A stretch of 64,000 nucleotides of DNA from Endozoicomonas sp965198415. GTDB taxonomy: Bacteria; Pseudomonadota; Gammaproteobacteria; Pseudomonadales; Endozoicomonadaceae. The stretch spans positions 806,001 through 870,000 of the forward strand of contig CBDAPN010000032.1 in the NCBI GenBank assembly GCA_965198415.1. The letters run 5' to 3'. A model generated the notes under the pieces. The model ran no database searches. It had not been told where the DNA came from and saw only the letters and a program-made list of their open reading frames with translations. How positions within the stretch are numbered: position 1 is the first letter of the stretch; each line of letters starts with the position of its first letter. Positions 52,920-62,265 of the stretch are shown here, in pieces. The position numbers were made by a program, and so were the translations under genes.

Positions 52920-55391
52920 ATGCTAAAGCCCATTACCCTAAATCGCTATGCCTTTCATAGCCTGAGAAAAATCCTTTCTACGTGGGTTCGCACCACGGTT
53001 GAAAACAATTCACCGCAAGCGCTGCATTTACAACCGGGAAAACCCGTTGTTTATGTCATGCACCAGCGCTCCCTGACCGACCTTATGGTGCTAGAGAGTG
53101 AGTGCATCAAAGCGAACCTACCCCGACCTTACCTCCCCATTGACCCGAAGCACCCTGAGCAAAAGGCGCACTTTTTCCTAAGTCAGCACGAAGGCCTGAT
53201 TCTGCAACGTAAGCGCCCTGAGCAGCCGGAACTGCTGAAGCAGTTGGTGGCAGAAAATCATCAAGATGTGCAAATCGTCCCGGTTACGATTCTCTGGGGG
53301 CGCGCACCCGAGAAAGAAAAGTCTGCTTTAAAACTGTTGTTTGACTGGAACTTCGGCCTCGGCGGCCGCTTCAGTAAATTTCTTGCCACACTACTGCACG
53401 GTCGGCAAACCATGGTGTATTTCAGCCCGGCGCTGTCGCTGCACGAAATCATTGGCGACAGCCATAATCAAAGCCGCAGCGTGCGTAAGGTTAACCGGAT
53501 TCTGCGGGTTCATTTTCGCCAGAAAAAAGCCTCGGTGATCGGCCCTGACTTATCCCACCGACGCATGTTGGTCAATACTCTGATAAGAACCCCAAGAATT
53601 CAGCAAACCATCGCCGCCGAAGCCGCCGCCCGTGAAATTACACTGGTTGAAGCGGAAGCAAAAGCACGAAAATACGCTAACGAAATTGCGTCTGACTTCT
53701 CAATGTCCGCTATTCGCTTTCTGGACATTCTTCTGACCTGGTTCTGGAACAAGCTCTACAGCGGCGTAAAAGTTAACAACATTGAGTCGTTAAAAACGCT
53801 GGCGGAGAGCCACACTATTGTTTATATCCCTTGCCACAGAAGCCATATAGATTACCTTTTACTGTCGTATGTCCTTTACTACGAAGGTTTGCCGCCGCCC
53901 CACATAGCTGCTGGCATTAACTTGAATATGCCGGTAATTGGCACCATTTTGCGTAAAAGCGGCGCTTTCTTTATGCGGCGCACGTTCCGTGGCAACCCGC
54001 TTTACAGCGTCGTTTTCCATGAATATATGTACACGCTGACCAGCAAAGGGTTTCCCACTGAATATTTTATTGAGGGAGGTCGCTCAAGAACCGGTAGGAC
54101 TTTATCACCTAAAACCGGCATGCTTTCCATTACCATTCGCAGCTTCTTGCGCGATAACCGTAAACCGCTGGCCTTTGTTCCAGTGTACATTGGCTATGAA
54201 AAACTGCTTGAAATGGCCAGCTATCTCGGAGAGCTTCGCGGTAAAGCGAAAAAAAGTGAATCGCCTCTGGACATCGTGCGCACACTGGCGGCGCTGAGAA
54301 ACGAATTTGGCAAGGCTTGGGTTACCTTTGGTCAGCCTGTGGATCTTGGTGAATTTCTCAACACCAGCGTTCCCCACTGGCAAGACAGAACTAACAATGA
54401 CGACAAACCAGACTGGCTGGTCAAAACCACCACCCAACTGGGTGATTTGCTGGCCAGCCGTATCAATGCTGCCGCCGTTATAAACCCGGTAAATCTGGTC
54501 GCCACGGCCTTGCTTTCCTCGCCCCGATACGCCTTGGGCGAAGAAGAGTTGATTCGCCAGCTCGATGGCTATACACGACTTTTGACCAGAGTTCCCTACA
54601 GCAATAAAACGACAATGACCGAACTTGATGCTCGCAGTATGATTCATTACGTCGAGAGCCTGCAGTTGGTCACACGTCAATCAGACGCCCTCGGCGATAT
54701 CATCAGAATGGATGAGAAAACCGCCATCTCAATGACCTACTACCGCAACAATGTACAGCATATTTTTGCGGTTCCTTCGCTGCTCAGTTGCTTCTTTGTA
54801 AATGGCACCAATATTCCCAAACAAAATATTATGCGTTTCTGCAGCAACATCTACCCATATCTGCAGGCAGAACTTTACCTGCCATGGTCTAAGGAGGAAG
54901 CGCTGGAGGTGGTGCAACAATGGTTGGACTGCTTTGTCGAGGAAGGGCTAATCACCCACAGTAGCGAAAATGGCGATATAAATTACTGCCAGCCAGACCC
55001 TTCAACCTCTGAATACATCATGTTAAGTGTTTTTTCACGCTCTATTATTCAAACTCTGGAGCGTTTCTACATGGTCATCAGCCTGCTGCAACGCAACGGC
55101 AGCGGCAACATAGAGGCGGAAGCTCTTGAGCATCAAAGCGGTGTACTTGCACAACGACTGTCAATTATTCATGGACTGATTGCCCCGGAGTTTTCTGATA
55201 AAACGTTGTTCCGAAGCTTTATTTCCCGTTTGCAGCAATACGGTGTTCTGGAAATTACCCAAACCAACAAGCTGGTGTTTGACGACAACGTTCTGGCAAT
55301 TTCTGAGCAGGCACAGCTTTTGCTCAGCACAGAAATTCGCCACAGTATTGACCAAGCCAGTCGCTACCGAACCGAAGAAGCGTTACCTTAA
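52920..55391 (+). CDS. plsB: glycerol-3-phosphate acyltransferase
   Basis: The 823-residue protein has the acyltransferase HxxxxD motif CHRSHIDYLLLSYVLYYEG near residue 306, the GPAT block FMRRTFRGNPLYSVVFHEY, and FIEGGRSRTGRTLSPKTGML near 383, followed by the long C-terminal helical domain of PlsB. It acylates glycerol-3-phosphate at the inner membrane, the first step of phospholipid synthesis. Length is as in Pseudomonas-type PlsB. Confidence 0.96.
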   Translation: MLKPITLNRYAFHSLRKILSTWVRTTVENNSPQALHLQPGKPVVYVMHQRSLTDLMVLESECIKANLPRPYLPIDPKHPEQKAHFFLSQHEGLILQRKRPEQPELLKQLVAENHQDVQIVPVTILWGRAPEKEKSALKLLFDWNFGLGGRFSKFLATLLHGRQTMVYFSPALSLHEIIGDSHNQSRSVRKVNRILRVHFRQKKASVIGPDLSHRRMLVNTLIRTPRIQQTIAAEAAAREITLVEAEAKARKYANEIASDFSMSAIRFLDILLTWFWNKLYSGVKVNNIESLKTLAESHTIVYIPCHRSHIDYLLLSYVLYYEGLPPPHIAAGINLNMPVIGTILRKSGAFFMRRTFRGNPLYSVVFHEYMYTLTSKGFPTEYFIEGGRSRTGRTLSPKTGMLSITIRSFLRDNRKPLAFVPVYIGYEKLLEMASYLGELRGKAKKSESPLDIVRTLAALRNEFGKAWVTFGQPVDLGEFLNTSVPHWQDRTNNDDKPDWLVKTTTQLGDLLASRINAAAVINPVNLVATALLSSPRYALGEEELIRQLDGYTRLLTRVPYSNKTTMTELDARSMIHYVESLQLVTRQSDALGDIIRMDEKTAISMTYYRNNVQHIFAVPSLLSCFFVNGTNIPKQNIMRFCSNIYPYLQAELYLPWSKEEALEVVQQWLDCFVEEGLITHSSENGDINYCQPDPSTSEYIMLSVFSRSIIQTLERFYMVISLLQRNGSGNIEAEALEHQSGVLAQRLSIIHGLIAPEFSDKTLFRSFISRLQQYGVLEITQTNKLVFDDNVLAISEQAQLLLSTEIRHSIDQASRYRTEEALP

Positions 55392-55419
55392 TTTCAATAC
55401 CGTGAGATAGGTCATCACT

Positions 55420-56712
55420 ATGATCAGCCTATTGTTAAGCAATCGCTCCTGGCGCCACTTATTTTTGGCACAAGTGACCTCTTTAGTGGGTACCGGTATC
55501 AGCAATATTGCCTTGGCTTTGCTGGCGTGGGATCTAGCCGGAGCCAATGCTGGCGCAGTACTGGGTACTGCTTTGGCGATTAAAATGGTGGCCTACGTCT
55601 TGCTTGCACCACTGGCCGGAGCCTGGGCGCACAAAATTCATAAAAAACAGTGGCTGGCCGGGTTAGACATTGCCCGGTGCTTGCTCATTCTATTTTTGCC
55701 ATTTGTTAGTGATGTGTGGCAGATCTATGTATTGATTTTCCTGGTTAATAGTTGCTCGGCAGGTTTTACTCCGGTTTTTCAGTCCGTCATTCCGCAGCTG
55801 TTAACTAATCGGGATGACTACATGCAGGCACTGTCGTTTAGTCGAATTGCTTACGATCTTGAACAACTGGCCAGCCCCTTACTGGCCGGACTACTACTGA
55901 CTACCATTAACGGGCGTGATCTCTTTGTATTTGATGCGTTTACGTTTCTGATTTCCGCCCTGTTTATTGTCAGTTGTAGCATCCCCAAAAGCATCCCTCC
56001 CCAGCGGGAGAAAGGAGTTTTTTACAACCTGAGTTTTGGCATCAGTGCCTATCTGAAAACACCTCGTCTGCGCGCATTGTGGGCTTTGTATTTTGCCGTT
56101 GCCAGCGGCAGCGCCATGCTCATTGTGAATACGGTGGTATATGTCAAAAAGGCACTGGCACTTACGGATCAGGACACCGCCATCGCCATGGCCGCAGCCG
56201 GAACAGGCTCAATGCTGATCGCTCTGTTTTTACCCAGGTGGTTAAAAAAACGCCCGGTTCGCCCCTTTGTTCTAGCCGGTGGGTTTTTAATTTCTAGCGC
56301 CTTACTCGTGGGTGCGTTAATGCCCGGCTGGCTTGGCTTTTTGGTGGTCTGCCTGAGCATTGGCATGGGGTTGTCGTTTATTCAGACACCCTCCGGTGCT
56401 CTGGTTACCAAGTCGAGTCTTGAAAGCGATACGCCCGCTTATTTTGCGGCCAATTTTTCCCTGAGCCATTTTTGCTGGTTTCTCACCTATTTGCTGGCAG
56501 GATGGGGCAGTGCCCGATTGGGGCTTGCCGAGTCTTACCTGCTGCTCGGAGCCATCAGCCTTGCGGGAACACTGTATGCGGTCAAAATCTTCCCAAACCC
56601 TGACCCGGAAATACTCGAACACACCCATGAGAGTGAAACGGCTGACCACGAAAAGGTTCGGCACAGCCATCGGTTTGTTATTGATGATGATCATCGAAAG
56701 TGGCCTAAGTAG
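55420..56712 (+). CDS. MFS transporter with histidine-rich tail
   Basis: The 430-residue protein has about 12 membrane helices and an MFS_3-type start (RSWRHLFLAQVTSLVGTGIS, LAPLAGAWAHKIHKKQWL). The last 30 residues are His/Asp/Glu-rich (HTHESETADHEKVRHSH, then DDDHRKW), a tail as in NreB-like nickel exporters. Metal export is only an inference. Its end overlaps rsmJ by 8 bp (convergent). Confidence 0.82.
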   Translation: MISLLLSNRSWRHLFLAQVTSLVGTGISNIALALLAWDLAGANAGAVLGTALAIKMVAYVLLAPLAGAWAHKIHKKQWLAGLDIARCLLILFLPFVSDVWQIYVLIFLVNSCSAGFTPVFQSVIPQLLTNRDDYMQALSFSRIAYDLEQLASPLLAGLLLTTINGRDLFVFDAFTFLISALFIVSCSIPKSIPPQREKGVFYNLSFGISAYLKTPRLRALWALYFAVASGSAMLIVNTVVYVKKALALTDQDTAIAMAAAGTGSMLIALFLPRWLKKRPVRPFVLAGGFLISSALLVGALMPGWLGFLVVCLSIGMGLSFIQTPSGALVTKSSLESDTPAYFAANFSLSHFCWFLTYLLAGWGSARLGLAESYLLLGAISLAGTLYAVKIFPNPDPEILEHTHESETADHEKVRHSHRFVIDDDHRKWPK

Positions 56713-57478
56713 CCTCAAAAGCCTTTAACGCATAGATATCGTAGCGGCAGGATTTCCCTTCCAACCGATAAGTGGGCGCCTGGGCTGCAAGGTCCGGCGC
56801 CAGACGCGGGCGTTTGACTACCACTCGGTATCGGGCAACCGCCAGTGCCGGTGCTAATAATTGATCCGCATCTGCATCATCACCGAGGAGCTCCTGTAAC
56901 AGGCGCATCTCTTTTTTCACCAAGGCGGATTTTTCCCGGTGGGGAAACATCGGATCAAGATAAACGACATCATGCTTTTTATTTTCTGCCTGTATCACCT
57001 CAACGGCATTACCACTTTGCAACGTTATTTGTCGGGCGATAACAGCAATCTCACTGTCTTCTAATGCCCGACGCAAACCATCTGCCAACAGTGTGGCGAG
57101 CACCGGTGAGCGCTCAACCATGGTGACCCGACAGCCAAGGCTTGCCAGCACAAACGCATCCCGCCCCAAACCTGCGGTAGCATCCAAAACAGAGGGTTTG
57201 ACTCCTTTGTTGAGACCCACAGCCTTAGCAATATCCTGCCCCTTACCGCCACCAAATTTACGACGATGAGCAGATTTCCCACCAACAAAGTCAACCGCAA
57301 TGGGTTTATCTTTGGAGCCAACCCGATACACCGATAGCACACCGGCTACATCGCTGATCACCAAAGCGCCTTCTGGCGGCTCGCTGGAGCAGCAACTGCC
57401 CAATTGTTTGGCCAGAGTCGTCAGTTGTGCCTGGATGAGAGGATTAGCTGAGGGATGAATGAATAGCTGAGAAGACAT
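56705..57478 (-). CDS. rsmJ: 16S rRNA (guanine1516-N2)-methyltransferase
   Basis: The protein has about 257 residues from the ATG at 57478; a GTG at 57520 would add 14. It contains VDFVGGKSAHRRKFGGGKGQ, VLDATAGLGRDAFVLASLGC with the SAM site, MVERSPVLATLL, VYLDPMFPHREKSALVKKEM and VVVKRP, diagnostic for RsmJ. Confidence 0.94.
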   Translation of the reverse strand: MSSQLFIHPSANPLIQAQLTTLAKQLGSCCSSEPPEGALVISDVAGVLSVYRVGSKDKPIAVDFVGGKSAHRRKFGGGKGQDIAKAVGLNKGVKPSVLDATAGLGRDAFVLASLGCRVTMVERSPVLATLLADGLRRALEDSEIAVIARQITLQSGNAVEVIQAENKKHDVVYLDPMFPHREKSALVKKEMRLLQELLGDDADADQLLAPALAVARYRVVVKRPRLAPDLAAQAPTYRLEGKSCRYDIYALKAFEAT

Positions 57479-57598
57479 CAGTGTATTTGCAGTGAACCCA
57501 AGAAGGGCTGAATCTAACACCTCAGGAACATGGGTTGCAATGCAAAGTGTTTAGCGGGCCGCCCAAGTCTAACGCTCCCTAGGCAGCCTTTTGAGCTT

Positions 57599-57694
57599 TT
57601 AAAAAATCGTCATCAATGATTTTACTAATGATGATGAGAATCCTGTGTAATCATGAAGAAAAAAGCCCATGCCCCAAGTAAAAATAGAACTCAT
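57599..57694 (-). CDS. 31-residue small protein with strong ribosome-binding site
   Basis: The frame MSSIFTWGMGFFLHDYTGF continues 12 more residues to a TAA. AGAGG lies 5 bases before the ATG. The peptide is hydrophobic enough for one membrane segment. The remaining 597-bp gap (57479-58075) shows no other gene. Family unknown. Confidence 0.4.
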   Translation of the reverse strand: MSSIFTWGMGFFLHDYTGFSSSLVKSLMTIF

Positions 57695-58075
57695 AACAAC
57701 CTCTGTTAACTGCAGTGAATTTAACTTTCCAAGGTTTAGACAAGCTCCTGTCAAAACGTTCAACCCCACGATAAACATTGCATTTTGCTGGCAAAAGCAG
57801 CGGATAACACTAACCAAAAATTAACAATTAACTGACATACCTCATCAAAGCCAACCCAGACAGGTAAATGACCACCACAGACAAGCCCGCCAACGGCAGT
57901 TCGAAGATTTCCAATAAATTGGCAAATTTACTCCGATGGTGGTGATTAGTCCGGGCTGCACTCACTTTTCAAGCTGGTTAGTACCTCTAAAACTGCGCCA
58001 CCCTGAGTGGCATTGAGCTTTCACCTGCTAAATTTATACGTAGTGAATTGCAGTTGACTCAAGGAGAGAGCATCT

Positions 58076-58483
58076 ATGTCGCAGCTAATACAGGCATTTA
58101 AACAGGAACATCTACACATTAGCGATCTACTGCTCAAAGCGCGAGAACTGGGCGTGCAGAGCCAAGAGGGCAAAGACTTGGTATTGTCGGCCAAAAAAAT
58201 GCTACTGGCTCATTTAAACAAAGAAGACCGCTTTCTCTATCCTGTGCTTCGGGCAGCCGCAGAACAAGACGACAACCTGAAAAAAGAGTTGACCGATTAT
58301 GCTTTGGATATGGACAAGACTACCGCCGATGTCATGACCTTCTTTATGCTCTACGAGTCCGGCGAGAATACCGCTGAAAACTTCAAGACAGACTGCGACA
58401 AGATCATCACCGCATTAACGAAAAGAATTACCAAAGAGGAGACGGTACTCTATAAAGCCTACGAAAAAATACAGAGGGCATAA
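58076..58483 (+). CDS. hemerythrin-like domain protein
   Basis: The 135-residue protein is a helical bundle with FKQEHLHISDLLLKA, HLNKEDRFLYPVLRAA and RITKEETVLYKAYEKI, the H...HxxxE...E pattern of hemerythrin domains. It may bind a di-iron centre and sense O2 or NO. The last His of the classical motif is replaced. The stop lies inside the first unit of a tandem repeat. Confidence 0.82.
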   Translation: MSQLIQAFKQEHLHISDLLLKARELGVQSQEGKDLVLSAKKMLLAHLNKEDRFLYPVLRAAAEQDDNLKKELTDYALDMDKTTADVMTFFMLYESGENTAENFKTDCDKIITALTKRITKEETVLYKAYEKIQRA

Positions 58484-58550
58484 ATACCCAAAGGGCATAA
58501 ATACCCAAAGGGCATAAATACCCAGAGGGCATAAAGGCGATGCTTTACGC
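58475..58550 (+). repeat. 17-bp tandem repeat with hairpin, copy 2
   Basis: Three units of AGGGCATAAATACCCAA (58475-58491, 58492-58508, 58509-58525) follow each other, the first containing the stop codon of the hemerythrin-like gene. A fourth partial unit runs into GCATAAAG-GCGATG-CTTTACGC (58529-58550), the same hairpin as at 20739-20760. Confidence 0.85.
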
Positions 58551-58552
58551 AA

Positions 58553-59359
58553 TCACGGGTAAAATACAAACCCCACCAGCACAACCCCCAAAATCATCCG
58601 GTAAATGACAAATGGCATTAAGCCGATGCGGTTAATAAAAACCAGAAAGTAATGTACACAGACCCAGGCGCTGACCGCCGATACCACCGTTCCCAGAGAA
58701 AGTGCCAGCCAATCTACGGGGCTGGTGCTCTTCACAAGATCCAGCGTTAGCAGGCTGCCAGCGCCTAAAATCACCGGAATGGACAGTAAAAAAGAGAAGC
58801 GTGCTGCCGCATCGCGGGTAAAACCCATCATCAGTGCCGCCGTCATGGTGATGCCGGAGCGTGAGGTGCCGGGAATCAGTGCCAGTGCCTGTGCAAAGCC
58901 GATCAGAATCGCCTGTTTGCAAGTGATGTCTTTAAGCGGTTGTACCCGTTTACCTTTAAGGTCAGCCCAGCCTAGCAACGCCCCAAAAATCAACGTTGTG
59001 CCAGCAATAACGGCAACGGTACGCATGGCTTCATCAATGCCCATTTTTTTCAGCGCCAAGCCAAACACCACCGCTGGCAGCGTTGCGAATATCAGATACC
59101 AGCCCAGCCGGCTATTCACCGTTGCTCCTCTGCCCACCAGTGAGCCGAGCCAGTCTTTGGCAACGGCAAAAAGATCCTTCCAAAAATAGATAATCACCGC
59201 CGCCAAGGTGCCGATGTGTACCGCCACATCAAAAGCAAGCCCTTGGTCAGTCCAGCCAAGCAGCTGCGCTGGCAGGATGAGGTGGCCAGAGCTGGAAATG
59301 GGCAGAAATTCGGTAATGCCCTGAATCAACGCCAGAATGAGGGTTTGCAAAGTATCCAT
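58553..59359 (-). CDS. uppP: undecaprenyl-diphosphatase
   Basis: The 268-residue membrane protein starts LQTLILALIQGITEFLPISSSGHLIL and contains IGFAQALALIPGTSRSGITM, the two active-site motifs of UppP/BacA. It recycles the lipid carrier for wall synthesis. AAAGGA lies before the ATG. Ten bp separate it from tsaB. Confidence 0.96.
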   Translation of the reverse strand: MDTLQTLILALIQGITEFLPISSSGHLILPAQLLGWTDQGLAFDVAVHIGTLAAVIIYFWKDLFAVAKDWLGSLVGRGATVNSRLGWYLIFATLPAVVFGLALKKMGIDEAMRTVAVIAGTTLIFGALLGWADLKGKRVQPLKDITCKQAILIGFAQALALIPGTSRSGITMTAALMMGFTRDAAARFSFLLSIPVILGAGSLLTLDLVKSTSPVDWLALSLGTVVSAVSAWVCVHYFLVFINRIGLMPFVIYRMILGVVLVGFVFYP

Positions 59360-59369
59360 AATCGTCCTT

Positions 59370-60041
59370 TTAACGCTCTGATTTTTTCAGAGCTACTTTG
59401 TCCCGAAGATATACCGGCATCGCCAGTTCAGCCGGCAGTCCTTTACCCTGTTTAAGGTCGGCACCGGCCAAAAATGCTATATCCTGAGCGTGGGGCCAGG
59501 CTTGAATCTGACAGTCCACCACCCCCACCGCCAGGCGCTCACGAAACCCCCAGCCTGTACCCATGCCGAACCAGTCCGCCTGCACGGTGGGCTGTGTGAC
59601 ATTTTCTGGCGCTGCCACTGTCTCACTGGTAACCGGTACCATCAGATCGTCTTTGGCGATAAAGGCACCCCAGTAGACCTCATCCATGCGGGCATCAATG
59701 GCGCTGAGAACGTGGCTTACCTGATGCTCCCGTAATCCCTGCTGCGCCAAAGCCGCCAGAGTAGACACTGGCAGCACAGGCAAATCAACCGCATAGGCTA
59801 GCCCCTGCACCATGGCTGTGGCGACCCGCAGACCGGTAAAGGCTCCGGGGCCGCGGCCAAAGGCCAGCGCATCAAGCTGCTGCAAGCCCAAACCGGCCTC
59901 GGCCAGAATGCTTTCGACCATCGGTAACAGGTCCCGGCTGTGGCGGCGAGGGGAGAGTGCAAAGCGTTCGGTCACTTCGCCATTGAGGTTGAGGGCTACG
60001 GAACAGGCTTCGGTGGCGGTATCTAGAGCAAGCAGTTTCAT
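59370..60041 (-). CDS. tsaB: tRNA threonylcarbamoyladenosine biosynthesis protein TsaB
   Basis: The 223-residue protein starts MKLLALDTATEACSVALNL and has RRHSRDLLPMVESILAEAG and FGRGPGAFTGLRVATAMVQG, typical of TsaB. It partners TsaD in t6A modification of tRNA. Gene order adk-tsaB-uppP on the minus strand suggests one operon. Confidence 0.95.
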   Translation of the reverse strand: MKLLALDTATEACSVALNLNGEVTERFALSPRRHSRDLLPMVESILAEAGLGLQQLDALAFGRGPGAFTGLRVATAMVQGLAYAVDLPVLPVSTLAALAQQGLREHQVSHVLSAIDARMDEVYWGAFIAKDDLMVPVTSETVAAPENVTQPTVQADWFGMGTGWGFRERLAVGVVDCQIQAWPHAQDIAFLAGADLKQGKGLPAELAMPVYLRDKVALKKSER

Positions 60042-60104
60042 TGGGTGAGGCTTTTAAGTGCAAAAAATCGGCCAGAGGGCTGGCCAACTTTGTAAAGGGT
60101 AAGA

Positions 60105-60755
60105 TCAGGCCACAACCGGCTTCAGCGCTGCCAAAACCAGCTGTTTGATGTCGGCAACAGAGCCGACACCAGCAATGCGGCTGTAGCGGGTATCGCCATC
60201 AAGCTGTTGGTAGAACTCAACGAGGGGCGCTGTCTGATTATGGTAAACGTCCAGACGTTTGCGTACGGTCTCTTCTTCGTCGTCCGCCCGCTGTACCAGT
60301 GCTTCGCCGGTAATGTCGTCTTTGTCTTCAACTTTGGGGGGGTTAAAGACCACATGGTAAGTACGGCCACTTTCCGGATGCACGCGGCGGCCACTCATGC
60401 GTTTGACAATTTCTTCATCATCAACAGCTATTTCGATCACATGGTCAATGGCGATACCGGCGTCGAGCAGAGCTTCAGCCTGAGGAATAGTGCGAGGGAA
60501 GCCGTCAAATAAAAAGCCATTGGCGCAATCTTCTGCTGCAATGCGCTCTTTAACCAGGGCAATGATGATGTCATCTGATACCAGCGCCCCGGAATCCATC
60601 ACTGCCTTGACCTTTATACCCAGCTCCGTGCCATTTTTGATGGCGCTGCGTAGCATGTCTCCGGTAGAGATTTGAGGGATGTTATAGGCTTCCATAATGT
60701 GTTGAGCCTGAGTCCCCTTACCGGCGCCCGGCGCACCCAGCAAAATAACGCGCAT
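60105..60755 (-). CDS. adk: adenylate kinase
   Basis: The 216-residue protein starts at the ATG at 60755 (AGGAG before it): MRVILLGAPGAGKGTQAQHI, STGDMLRSAIKNGTELG, LFDGFPRTIPQAEAL, RMSGRRVHPESGRTYHVVFNPP and DDEEETVRKRL. It interconverts AMP, ADP and ATP. The frame extends upstream to 60839 but the SD fixes the start. Confidence 0.97.
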   Translation of the reverse strand: MRVILLGAPGAGKGTQAQHIMEAYNIPQISTGDMLRSAIKNGTELGIKVKAVMDSGALVSDDIIIALVKERIAAEDCANGFLFDGFPRTIPQAEALLDAGIAIDHVIEIAVDDEEIVKRMSGRRVHPESGRTYHVVFNPPKVEDKDDITGEALVQRADDEEETVRKRLDVYHNQTAPLVEFYQQLDGDTRYSRIAGVGSVADIKQLVLAALKPVVA

Positions 60756-60992
60756 GAAAAGCTCCTGTTGCCTGCCATCCGCTCGTGTCTGGCATGGAAT
60801 CATTGTGAAATTGTTGGAAAGCGGTTCAAAAGCCGACAAGCATATACAGGCAAAGGCCCGGTGACAAGTTTGTACTTATCACCAGATATTGATGCAAACG
60901 CTCTACAAACTTTCCCAATTATTGCCAAAAGCCTGACCACGTTAGGGAGTTTACCAAGCTTGTCAGGTCTGAAAGGTTAAAAGAGATTTAAT

Positions 60993-62126
60993 TTATAGCT
61001 TTTCAAGCACTACGCTGCCAATAGAATAGCCTGCGCCAAAGGAGCAGATGACGCCCTTATCCCCTGAGTCGAGACCCAAAGAGTGTTTATGGAAAGCAAT
61101 AATCGACCCGGCTGAGCTGGTGTTAGCGTACTCATTCAGAATTACCGGTGCCTCCAAAGCAGAAGGCTGACGGCCAAGCAGCTTGCGAGCCACCAACTGA
61201 TTCATGCTCAAATTGGCCTGATGCAGCCACAAACGGCGCAAATCTTCCGCTGACAGGTGCAGTTTTTCCAAGTGATTTTTAATATGCTCCACCACCTGAG
61301 GGCAGACTTCTTTAAACACCTTGCGCCCATTTTGCACAAACAGTTTGTCGGGCTTGGCTATGCCTTGTTCATCGGTTCGGTTCAAAAAGCCGAAGTTATT
61401 GCGGATATTGTTGGAAAAGTGCGTCCACAGATGACAACCCAGCACTTTGAAGCAATCTTTGCGTTTGGCCAGATCCTGACGTTCCAGCAAAACAGCGGTA
61501 CAGGCATCACCGAAGATAAAGTGGCTGTCGCGATCACGGAAGTTAAGATGGCCAGAACAAATTTCCGGGCTCACCACCAACACCCGATCAGCCGAGCCAC
61601 TTTTAATCGCATCAACCGCCGCCTTTATGCCAAACGTGGCCGAAGAGCAAGCTACGTTCATATCGTAGCCGTAACCGCCACAGCCCAAAAACTGCTGAAT
61701 CTCAATGGCAACAGCCGGATAAGGACGCTGCATATTGGAACAGGCGACAATAATCAAATCGACTTGCGCCGGGTCCACCTGCCCTTGGGCTAACGCGCCA
61801 CGGGCAGCGTGCAAAGCCATTTCACATTGAATGGAGAGATCTTCATTGCAGCGCTGTGGAATCAGCGGCACCATTCGATCCGGGTCGAGCACGCCCGAAC
61901 GATTAACTACATAGCGACTGGTGATTCCTGATGCTTTTTCAATAAACTCGCTACTGCTTTTCTCCAGAGGCTGCAGCTCGCCGGCCGCAATAGCGGCACT
62001 GTTTTTGTCGTTTTCCTGATCCACCCAGACGTTAAACGCATGGACCAACTCATCATTACTAATGGCCTCTACCGGGGTATACAACCCGGTACCACTGATG
62101 ACTACTTCTGGCACAAGTTCTGGCAC
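60993..62126 (-). CDS. beta-ketoacyl-ACP synthase III family protein
   Basis: The 377-residue protein is FabH-like: catalytic Cys in DMNVACSSATFGIKA (Cys160), LWLHQANLSMNQL with His, and LNEYANTSSAGSI with Asn. It is about 50 residues longer than E. coli FabH and resembles the KAS III variants of Pseudomonas used to start or shunt fatty acid synthesis. No other fab genes are next to it. Confidence 0.85.
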   Translation of the reverse strand: MPELVPEVVISGTGLYTPVEAISNDELVHAFNVWVDQENDKNSAAIAAGELQPLEKSSSEFIEKASGITSRYVVNRSGVLDPDRMVPLIPQRCNEDLSIQCEMALHAARGALAQGQVDPAQVDLIIVACSNMQRPYPAVAIEIQQFLGCGGYGYDMNVACSSATFGIKAAVDAIKSGSADRVLVVSPEICSGHLNFRDRDSHFIFGDACTAVLLERQDLAKRKDCFKVLGCHLWTHFSNNIRNNFGFLNRTDEQGIAKPDKLFVQNGRKVFKEVCPQVVEHIKNHLEKLHLSAEDLRRLWLHQANLSMNQLVARKLLGRQPSALEAPVILNEYANTSSAGSIIAFHKHSLGLDSGDKGVICSFGAGYSIGSVVLEKL

Positions 62127-62265
62127 GATGACTCCGTTACAGAATTATTATTGTAGATTTTTCTGCATCTTATAGGAGGGTAGTGGACAATAAAACCTTT
62201 TTAACTACCAATTAAATACTACTGACTGAGATTTCTCCCAAAGCAACCGGAGTTTTACTAGTAGG

